Assembly: GCA_001898505.1 (NCBI GenBank)
Contig: MKTZ01000009.1
Span: 372,001-436,000 of the forward strand
DNA: 64,000 nt
DNA from: Sphingobacteriales bacterium 50-39
GTDB lineage: Bacteria; Bacteroidota; Bacteroidia; Chitinophagales; Chitinophagaceae
Direction of reading: 5' to 3'
Part shown: positions 32,989 through 39,264 of the stretch, piece after piece
Numbering within the stretch: the first letter of the stretch is position 1
Layout of the letters: every line of letters begins with the position of its first letter
Program-made: the position numbers and the translations under genes
Notes under the pieces: generated by a model
The model's input: the letters and a program-made list of their open reading frames with translations, nothing else
Database searches by the model: none
What the model was told of the DNA's origin: nothing

Positions 32989-33465
32989 ATGGCTGAACTT
33001 TCAAAGACGGATAAGAAACTACTTGACGATGTCGAAAATTATGGGTGGCACGTTGTAAAGGTAATGGAGGACGAAACAGGACCTGGGTTTGGATATTCAA
33101 TTGGTTTTTTCAAAACTTTTGGACATCCGGAAGTTATAATTACTGGATTAGGCCTTGATCTAATTCATTCGATAATCAATGGCATTGGGGAGGATCTTAG
33201 AGAAGGGAAGAGTTTTCGCTCAGGCGTATTTTATCCGGGTATTATTGAAGGATACGATTGTTATTTTGTGACGGTCGATCTAAAATATTATCACGATTAC
33301 GTAGGCTACTGTCGATGGTTCTATAAAGGGAATGATTTCCCAATGCTTCAATGCATCTATCCAACAAAAAAGAATGTTTATCCCTGGCAGACTGAATGGC
33401 CCAAGGAAATTTCGAATTTGCAGCCTATTTTGGTGGAAGAAGGGTTGACTTTACCGGAGCAGTAG
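32989..33465 (+). CDS. DUF4262 domain protein
   Basis: 158 aa from ATG 32989; the open frame begins earlier within the preceding gene. Family features: the opening YGWHVVKVMEDETGPGFGYS, IGFFKTFGHPEVIITGLGLD, and FVTVDLKYYHDYVGYCRWFY with the conserved aromatic C-terminal PWQTEWP. DUF4262 function is unknown; members are frequent in islands, often as immunity-like partners. It is 7 bp downstream of the EF-Tu-like gene, so probably co-transcribed. Confidence 0.8.
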   Translation: MAELSKTDKKLLDDVENYGWHVVKVMEDETGPGFGYSIGFFKTFGHPEVIITGLGLDLIHSIINGIGEDLREGKSFRSGVFYPGIIEGYDCYFVTVDLKYYHDYVGYCRWFYKGNDFPMLQCIYPTKKNVYPWQTEWPKEISNLQPILVEEGLTLPEQ

Positions 33466-33592
33466 GCGTAAAACGGTTTATTGGCGAAATCGATTGTTGT
33501 AATAAAAGGTTGTAAATCAATTTTGTATGCGTTGTATTTTGTATTTAGAAACTCAAAAAAGAATAACGATCTTTGAGATATAATAGTAAGTT

Positions 33593-33820
33593 ATGCTTTA
33601 TACTGATTATATAGAATCTAACGCAGGTGTTATGCTGGGAAAGCCTGTTATCAAAGGAACCAGGATCACGGTGGCCCTGATCTTGAAAAAGTTATCTGAG
33701 GGGGCTACTCAACAGCAACTCTTGACCGCATATCCGGGCCTTTCTGCCACGGCTATAAATGCGGTGCTCGCTTATGCTTCCGATGTAATTTCTAACGAAA
33801 CAATAATTGCCGTTGCATGA
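33593..33820 (+). CDS. DUF433 antitoxin
   Basis: 75 aa. VMLGKPVIKGTRITVALILK followed by LSEGATQQQLLTAYPGLSAT and INAVLAYASDVI is the standard DUF433 (VapB-like) helix-turn-helix protein. It overlaps the PIN-like toxin gene by 4 bp (ATGA), the usual arrangement. It neutralises and auto-represses. Confidence 0.88.
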   Translation: MLYTDYIESNAGVMLGKPVIKGTRITVALILKKLSEGATQQQLLTAYPGLSATAINAVLAYASDVISNETIIAVA

Positions 33821-34161
33821 TCCTTGCCGATGAGAACATCCCTTTTGAGATTACCAAGTCTCTTCGGGAACAAGGATTTGAAGTCACTTCTATCTACGAA
33901 ACTTCACGGGGGATCAGCGACGAACAGGTAATTGAGCTGGCGCTGAAGTATGATTTTTTACTGCTTACTGAAGATAAGGATTTTGGGGAATGGGTATTTG
34001 CTCATCATGCCAAGGGATTGAGTGTTTTATTCCTTCGGTATTCGGTCGATGAATTGCAGGATATTATTCAAGCCCTTATTTATTTATTGAAAAGCCAAGC
34101 TCTCGAGCGGCCTTTTTTTGCGACCATTACGACGAAGAAAATACGAGTTCGGCAGCTTTAG
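33817..34161 (+). CDS. DUF5615 PIN-like toxin
   Basis: 114 aa. ILADENIPFEITKSLREQGF, then SDEQVIELALKYDFLLLTED and KDFGEWVF show the acidic residues of the PIN-like/Mut7-C nuclease fold (D4, E5; E/D near 53-57; TEDKDF). Partner of the DUF433 antitoxin encoded just before it with ATGA overlap. Presumed RNase toxin; stabilises the island segment whose right end follows 16 bp later. Confidence 0.86.
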   Translation: MILADENIPFEITKSLREQGFEVTSIYETSRGISDEQVIELALKYDFLLLTEDKDFGEWVFAHHAKGLSVLFLRYSVDELQDIIQALIYLLKSQALERPFFATITTKKIRVRQL

Positions 34162-34176
34162 AGTCCTCGGTTATAT

Positions 34177-34249
34177 GTTACTAATTCAGGACTAAAATCG
34201 GTGAAACCCGCTAAGATGGCGGGTTTTTATTTTCTGTATTGGGAAGTAG
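34177..34249 (+). other. Right-end copy 2: arm, hairpin and intact core
   Basis: Arm GTTACTAATTCAGGACTAAA at 34177, hairpin AACCCGC/GCGGGTT (34204-34225), and the core TGTATTGGGAAGTAG at 34235-34249, 58 bp after the arm start. The core equals the end of mnmE exactly. The hairpin also terminates transcripts of the DUF433/PIN pair. It marks a complete internal attachment site. Confidence 0.8.
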
Positions 34250-34352
34250 GCGGGGCGCGCTGGACGCGGGTTTTGCACTGAAAATCAGGTGTTTTCACGG
34301 TGCCGACTTGTTGATTTTAGTGCTTTATTTGTCTTTGTTTATGGTTTTTATG

Positions 34353-34403
34353 GTGGGAATCTGGTTGCTAGTTTTGAAATTAGTGACCACAGGGACGTGT
34401 TGG
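34353..34403 (+). repeat. Degenerate ~50-bp repeat, copy 1
   Basis: GTGGGAATCTGGTTGCTAGT followed by TTTGAAATTAGTGACCACAG recurs as copy 2 at 35113-35167. Translation gives GNLV-x-(S/T)F-x-x-SDHR-x-x-VL, resembling the start of KilA-N-type phage proteins, but neither copy continues into a full domain. The stretch 34250-34502 is otherwise empty. Confidence 0.45.
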
Positions 34404-34502
34404 TGCATGAGGAAAGTGGTTTCAAGCTGATGAGGAAGATTTCCTATAAATCCTATGGTTCCTATAAATCCGCAGAATCAGAACTAATTTGGTTTAAATA
34501 GT

Positions 34503-35104
34503 ATGAAAAAGCGCGTTTTAAAATTTTCTTTTCTTCGAGATGGTATCTTCTGGACAGCTTTGGGCGTTATTATCACTGGAGCGCTGTGCTGGGTTGCGTA
34601 TTCCCAACTGGCTGAATCTAACCGTGAGGCCAAAAACCAGAATAAGATAGCCGCTGAAACTTTTTTGCATAACTTAAAAACCGACTTCTTCACGCCTGAG
34701 GCTAGAAGCATTATTTGCCTGATGGAAATAAATGCGCTCCGATTTAAGGTTATCCAAGACTCGGGCACTACTGGAAAAAGGGAATTGGCGATTTTTGAAA
34801 AAATATCCCTGGAAAATTTAAAAGATACACCGATTCAATCTTGCCTGGTAAGTCATTTTTCTACGATAATGAAATTGATGATCATTTGCTCAATCATCTT
34901 GAAGACCTGGGAATTTTATATCGAAAGCACTTGATTGATAGCTCTGATATTTATGAAGATTTCAGCTATTATATTTCAACTTGTCATCAAGATAGCTCGA
35001 TAATTAATTATATATCATGGCTTAGGAGGCAAAATAACAATAATAAGGATTTATACCAGAATTTTGATAATGTCTATCATCTCGTGCAGTCCATGTCACG
35101 ATGA
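34503..35104 (+). pseudogene. Frameshifted small membrane-anchored protein
   Basis: The first frame (34503 onward) encodes MKKRVLKFSFLRDG, one membrane helix (IFWTALGVIITGALCWVAYS) and a helical region to about SLENLKDTPIQS. The sensible continuation then lies in another frame (from about 34830: FFYDNEIDDHLLNHLEDLGI, then YEDFSYYISTCHQDSSIINY) ending at 35104. Together about 200 residues resemble DUF4760-type proteins. A single indel near 34820-34850 explains it; a sequencing error is the alternative. Confidence 0.65.
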
Positions 35105-35112
35105 CACTAATA

Positions 35113-35167
35113 GTGGGAATTTGGTTGTTACTTTCAAAAGTAGTGACCATCGGGTGAACGTGTTGGG
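35113..35167 (+). repeat. Degenerate ~50-bp repeat, copy 2
   Basis: GTGGGAATTTGGTTGTTACT followed by TAGTGACCATCGGG, partner of the copy at 34353. The two copies bracket the frameshifted gene 34503-35104. Confidence 0.45.
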
Positions 35168-35251
35168 GAACGTGATGACCAAGAACGGCCCACCAATGAT
35201 TGATTCAAGGGCTAAATAATAGTGCTTGATCTTTAAAAATTATCGTGCATT

Positions 35252-36160
35252 ATGATGCAATTAATAATAGGTTTTTTCCTTACTGTAGCAGGAGGCGTGG
35301 CTGGGTTATTTGATAAATGGAAGAAAAAGACGGAAACCGGATATAGGAGGAGCAACCGACTTTCAATTTTTTTATTGTCGATTTCTTTAGGAGGCGGGTT
35401 GATGACTTTTTGGGCCGGGATCGATGCAGCAAGAACAAGTGAACGAAACGAAAAAATTGCAAATGATCGGCAGAAAAGGATCGACTCTCAAAACCTATTA
35501 ATTTACAGGTCAGAGTTGGTTAATCAAAATTTAATAGATAAAAACTTGCAATATAACATAAGGCTGGATTCGAGCACCAATTTAAATTATCGACTCGCTA
35601 GCAAGATTACAAACCAGGCTCAGTATATTGAAAAATATATATCTGGAGGAGAGAGTTACCCACATGTTGAAATGAAAAGAGTTGCAGGGCAGAATGGGAG
35701 AGATGACAGTTTTTTATTTAGTGTTGAAAATTCATTTGCTCTTCCAATTTATGATATAGCAATTCAGGCATTCGATTACGATAAAATAAGTTCTTTGACC
35801 AACTCAGCTGGAGCAGCTAATAAGAGCACAATTAAATTGGATGATTATTTAAGTTGTAGACTATTTGAATTTAACACAGCTGTTATTCCTCCGAAAGAAC
35901 ATCGAATGTCTCCCGATCAGTACACTCAGAAATCAGGAAGGCTTTTTATAGTTATTCATTCAAGAAACAAAAGAGTTATTAAGAAAATTGCGCTAATACA
36001 GAGAGGGAATAATTCTTATGGAGGGTATTTGATATCAGATGACAAAGGGAATATATTAAAAGAGTTTATTTATAATAATCCTTCGGGTGACATTAAATTG
36101 GAAATTAAAAATAAGCTAAACACCATTCCCAGCGAACTAGACAATAATTTTGTCAGATAA
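35252..36160 (+). CDS. Two-TM membrane protein, unknown
   Basis: 302 aa. Two hydrophobic segments near the N-terminus (MMQLIIGFFLTVAGGVAGLF and LSIFLLSISLGGGLMTFWAG), a coiled-coil-like stretch (RTSERNEKIANDRQKRIDSQ), and a beta-rich soluble domain to the C-terminus. The arrangement suggests a membrane-anchored sensor. It is followed by an imperfect inverted repeat at 36183 (GCCGGCCCACCATT / GATGGCCCGGC). No family recognised. Confidence 0.6.
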   Translation: MMQLIIGFFLTVAGGVAGLFDKWKKKTETGYRRSNRLSIFLLSISLGGGLMTFWAGIDAARTSERNEKIANDRQKRIDSQNLLIYRSELVNQNLIDKNLQYNIRLDSSTNLNYRLASKITNQAQYIEKYISGGESYPHVEMKRVAGQNGRDDSFLFSVENSFALPIYDIAIQAFDYDKISSLTNSAGAANKSTIKLDDYLSCRLFEFNTAVIPPKEHRMSPDQYTQKSGRLFIVIHSRNKRVIKKIALIQRGNNSYGGYLISDDKGNILKEFIYNNPSGDIKLEIKNKLNTIPSELDNNFVR

Positions 36161-36182
36161 TTGATCAATAGACTTCAAAAAA

Positions 36183-36212
36183 GCCGGCCCACCATTGAGT
36201 GATGGCCCGGCC
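36183..36212 (+). terminator. Imperfect terminator-like hairpin
   Basis: GCCGGCCCACCATTGAGTGA then TGGCCCGGCC: two GC-rich arms with a mismatch or bulge, 22 bp after the stop at 36160. It is flanked by A-rich sequence on the left and TAGTTT on the right. Confidence 0.5.
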
Positions 36213-36317
36213 TAGTTTCCAAAGGAACCCCTTCTCGGCATATAGTATAGAACCTGTCTTTTTCGGAAATAATCAGATAATCCAGAGGTCAGCGCCCAGA
36301 ACGTCAGCCTTCAAAGC

Positions 36318-36404
36318 CGCCCCTGTATATATAAAGACGACCAGCCATACACTGTAATGATATAGTGATCGTGCAATTGTACATCAATTAGGTTTAGCGC
36401 CGCT
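36318..36404 (-). pseudogene. Remnant of the 3' end of radC
   Basis: About 87 bp, roughly 86 percent identical by eye to the 3' end of the radC gene at 19357-19442 (shared blocks such as CGCCCCTGTATATATAAAGA and CATACACTGTAATGATATAG). It encodes only the last ~28 residues. It shows that the backbone of a second, related element once occupied this segment. Confidence 0.8.
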
Positions 36405-36485
36405 GTCCTAAAAACGGTATGTCTTCAGATATATCACCAAAAAGCAAAATAATCTTTAGAAAGCTTCAGTAGGACAAAAAGCTCT

Positions 36486-36557
36486 GAAGGGTACACTAAT
36501 AGCGGGTATTGCAGGATGAAAGTGTCTTGTAATGCTCGCTTTCTTTGTTTACATTTG
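36486..36557 (+). promoter_or_regulatory. Promoter cassette shared with 27667-27738
   Basis: Copy of the cassette at 27667 (GGGTACACTAATAGCGGGTA ... GTGTCTTGTAATGCTCGCTT ... TACATTTG). The -7 element at 36550-36557 ends 5 bp before the ATG at 36563, so the mRNA would start at or next to that codon. Confidence 0.65.
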
Positions 36558-36562
36558 GTGAA

Positions 36563-36799
36563 ATGCCAAATAATATGAATGGGAAGCAAGTTATTTCGAA
36601 AAAATCCTATAACAAGGATGGAGTGCCAATGAGCTTAAAGGAGCCAATAAAGGGAGTATTCCAAAGATGGGGAGATGAGGTTCTATATGAAGATGAAAGG
36701 ACGTTCGGCAGAACCATTGCTATTGTTTTAGGCGAAGATGGGATTGTATATACTGCTCCTCCAAGTGCGGTTACATTGTTAAATGAACGGTATTGTTAA
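36563..36799 (+). CDS. Small protein, first gene of the coupled nuclease operon
   Basis: 78 aa from ATG 36563, next to the promoter element; ATG 36575 is a possible internal start. Lys-rich N-terminus, then VFQRWGDEVLYEDERTFGRT and IAIVLGEDGIVYTAPPSAVT, a small beta-rich protein. Its end overlaps the next micro-ORF by 17 bp. It could be the operon's regulator or antitoxin. No family recognised. Confidence 0.6.
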   Translation: MPNNMNGKQVISKKSYNKDGVPMSLKEPIKGVFQRWGDEVLYEDERTFGRTIAIVLGEDGIVYTAPPSAVTLLNERYC

Positions 36800-36887
36800 A
36801 AGTGTAGACTTGGGTAAAGAAGATGATAAATACAAGCCTCCAGCTAGTACTGACATAGGCGGCTATATCATATGTAATATATCATGA
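36783..36887 (+). CDS. 34-residue micro-ORF, coupled
   Basis: MNGIVKSVDLGKEDDKYKPP then ASTDIGGYIICNIS. It overlaps the preceding gene by 17 bp and the nuclease gene by 4 bp (ATGA at 36884), which is why I accept so short an ORF. The middle (DLGKEDDKYKPPAS) vaguely recalls the GK-x-K-x-x-Y-x-P block of the microproteins at 30960 and 31145, but this may be chance. Confidence 0.5.
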   Translation: MNGIVKSVDLGKEDDKYKPPASTDIGGYIICNIS

Positions 36888-38290
36888 CTGAACGTCAAAT
36901 ACAAACATACTTGTGGGAAAATAGGGATAGGTGGGATGAGCTAATTGAAGAAATTACTTTCCCGGAGAAATATAGTTTTGATGAGAGCGAAGAAGCGATA
37001 TATGAGCGTACACCCGACAAAGTTTTATTTAATGAAATTGTAGACAGGTATTCCAAGCTTTACGAAAACCTTTTTGGTCTTAGGCTTTTTGGTTGCGAAG
37101 TTCCATTAAAGAAAGATGGAGATAGCACGATCCGCGCAGATTTGCTTGGATTGGTTGACGGTGTATCAGGTATTGCAATAGTTGAGATTAAGAAGAGTTC
37201 ACAGACTGAAAGGCAGGCATTTACCGAATTGTTTGCATATGCATCGCATTTGCAAGCGATTTTCCCAACTATGACAGACGATGATGTCCATTATGTGCTA
37301 ATTTCACCAATGCAAGAAAGGATCGTAAGGGAAGCATCAATATTAAGTTTTCTATTCGATGAAAAGCCTGTCTTTGCTTTTATACCTACATATGAAAATG
37401 ATAATGTAGACACAATTAGGTTAAAGCCTTGGATACCTGTTATTGACGAAATAATTAAAATATCTGAATCTGCTTTTTCTCAAAAAAATTTCGAAATATT
37501 TAAGGTGACGTGGGAGGAAATACAAGGTTGGAATCCCTCAAAAAATAAGAACCCAGACGAGCACATGGCTGAGAGAATGAATAGGATTTCATCGTACGCA
37601 GCTCAACTTATGGAGTCAAAGAGGATTCATGGTTTTGTTTTTACCTCGCAAGGATATCCCGAATTACCGTTTTTAAATAATGCTATTATAGTTGCTGGGT
37701 TGAACCCCTTTAAAGTTGCCAAAGACAACTACTTGATTTCTGAACATAAAATTCGTCCTCATAAACTGGAGTCTATTGGTGATGAGGAAATTAATTTAAC
37801 TCAAATTATTCCAGAGCTTCTAAAAAGAGCAAAGGAAGTCAATGAAGAAGGTGACTTTTTTTATGAGTTAGTCACCACTTGGGACGATAATTTGATTAGA
37901 ATTGCATTTAACACAGTTGAGGTAATGACTACAAATGATAAGAATCTTTCTTTTGAAAGGGGATGGGGAGGAATGACTTGGAAAGAATATCAAGGAGTTT
38001 TACTGGAAGATGGACTTTGTTTCAACTACGATATGAAGGCGACTGGGTTAGTTCGAAAATTATTTGTAAGCTATACAATTGAGGACTACAAGTATATGGC
38101 AAAATTTGGAACTGAGAAGCATCCATATTTGGGTCATGGCGATGTTCCTGATTTTATGGTGGATTACTTGAACGAGCAAACATATTTTAGGGATTTTTTA
38201 TATAATATTTTTGAATCCTATAAGGACATTTATGAAGAATTTGATGAAGACTTGGATGGAGATGAAAAATCAGACCAAGACTCCTTATGA
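36884..38290 (+). CDS. PD-(D/E)XK nuclease of the coupled operon
   Basis: 468 aa. An N-terminal nuclease domain shows VPLKKDGDSTIRADLLGLVD (D86) and GIAIVEIKKSSQTERQAFTE (E101-x-K103) with a following Gln/Glu helix, the PD-(D/E)XK order. The remaining ~300 residues (from about 170) are a large helical/beta region with no family I know, ending in an acidic tail EEFDEDLDGDEKSD. Stop overlaps the following 30-residue membrane ORF by 4 bp. No methylase is present. I infer a defence nuclease with its own sensing domain. Confidence 0.72.
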   Translation: MTERQIQTYLWENRDRWDELIEEITFPEKYSFDESEEAIYERTPDKVLFNEIVDRYSKLYENLFGLRLFGCEVPLKKDGDSTIRADLLGLVDGVSGIAIVEIKKSSQTERQAFTELFAYASHLQAIFPTMTDDDVHYVLISPMQERIVREASILSFLFDEKPVFAFIPTYENDNVDTIRLKPWIPVIDEIIKISESAFSQKNFEIFKVTWEEIQGWNPSKNKNPDEHMAERMNRISSYAAQLMESKRIHGFVFTSQGYPELPFLNNAIIVAGLNPFKVAKDNYLISEHKIRPHKLESIGDEEINLTQIIPELLKRAKEVNEEGDFFYELVTTWDDNLIRIAFNTVEVMTTNDKNLSFERGWGGMTWKEYQGVLLEDGLCFNYDMKATGLVRKLFVSYTIEDYKYMAKFGTEKHPYLGHGDVPDFMVDYLNEQTYFRDFLYNIFESYKDIYEEFDEDLDGDEKSDQDSL

Positions 38291-38379
38291 CAAATACTAA
38301 TTGTACTCATGCCATTGAAAAATGGGTGTTTTTCACGTTTTTCATTTGTCTAATTCTCCTTATTTTGCTTCATAGGTAA
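38287..38379 (+). CDS. 30-residue single-TM peptide
   Basis: ATGA-coupled to the nuclease gene. The peptide begins MTNTNCTHAIEKW and continues into VFFTFFICLILLILLHR, i.e. a short polar head and one transmembrane helix with a basic end. Only 5 bp separate its stop from the next ATG. Size and layout resemble type I toxin or membrane-leader peptides; inside this operon it may be the membrane effector or an assembly partner of the three-TM protein. Confidence 0.6.
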   Translation: MTNTNCTHAIEKWVFFTFFICLILLILLHR

Positions 38380-38384
38380 TTTAT

Positions 38385-39131
38385 ATGACGAGATTCGAGT
38401 TTTATAAAGATATATATTATAAAGAGCTTGAAAGGAAGAAGTCGTTGAGCGATTCTTTGACATTACCGATCGGAATTATAACCGGACTTATAGCATGGCT
38501 CTTCTATTTCTTCAATACCTATATTACTAAGGTAGAATCAAAGGTTCCGATGTGGACTTTTGTCATTTATATTTCAGCTCTTGTTGCATTGGTTGTTGCA
38601 ATTTATTTTCTAACGTTATCTTATTTTGAACCCAAGTTCAAATGGAAGAAATATTACTTTAATATTACCACAGCGTATAATTACTATTACATTGCTTTAG
38701 CAAATGAGTACGAAAAATATTATACCAAGACAAATAAAGAGGATGATTTAGAAAAAATCTTGATTGAAGATTTTATAAACTGTGCTCAATATAATACAAC
38801 GCTAAACGAACGAAAGACTGCTAGACTTTTGAAAGCTAAAATATGTATGGTTGGTTGCTTATTTCTGAGCTTCGGTTTACTTGTATTTCCAATGACAAAT
38901 AGATCCGCACTAAGCGAAAGTAAACCGCAAGAAGTTAGGATTATTGACACTGTTAAAATAAAGCATATGAACCTCGCTACCGAAAATCAACCTCCAAAGG
39001 AGGATAAACCAAAGGCTCAACCTGGTCCTGAGCCTAAAATTTTGCCAGAGAAGCCGGTGGAAGATAGACCCAAAATAAGGATAATACCGGAAACTAAGGT
39101 GCCTCCCCCTGGGAAGCGGTTACACTCTTAA
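38385..39131 (+). CDS. Three-TM protein with Pro-rich cytoplasmic or periplasmic tail
   Basis: 248 aa. N-terminal amphipathic helix (FYKDIYYKELERKKSLSDSL), hydrophobic segments at about 27-45, 57-79 and 150-168, and a C-terminal tail of ~70 residues dominated by Pro, Lys and Glu (PPKEDKPKAQPGPEPKILPE). Last gene of the coupled operon. The layout parallels the separate three-TM protein plus Pro-rich microproteins at 30518-31312. Confidence 0.62.
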   Translation: MTRFEFYKDIYYKELERKKSLSDSLTLPIGIITGLIAWLFYFFNTYITKVESKVPMWTFVIYISALVALVVAIYFLTLSYFEPKFKWKKYYFNITTAYNYYYIALANEYEKYYTKTNKEDDLEKILIEDFINCAQYNTTLNERKTARLLKAKICMVGCLFLSFGLLVFPMTNRSALSESKPQEVRIIDTVKIKHMNLATENQPPKEDKPKAQPGPEPKILPEKPVEDRPKIRIIPETKVPPPGKRLHS

Positions 39132-39154
39132 AGAAGACCTTCCATATTGCGGAT

Positions 39155-39225
39155 GCTATCTTGGTGATAAATTTCGTCAAAACGCCCTAAAATCGAGAGT
39201 TTTCATTTTCTGTATTGGGAAATGA
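39155..39225 (+). other. Right-end copy 3, degraded
   Basis: A worn arm (GCTATCTTGGTGATAAAT at 39155), AACGCCCTAAAATCGAGAGTT where the hairpin should be, TTTCATTTTC, and the core TGTATTGGGAAATGA at 39211-39225, which has three changes in its last four bases. Its layout matches the other right ends. It is probably no longer a substrate. Confidence 0.65.
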
Positions 39226-39264
39226 TTACTAAGATGCCCGCTCAAGATCCATAAGCCTATTATT

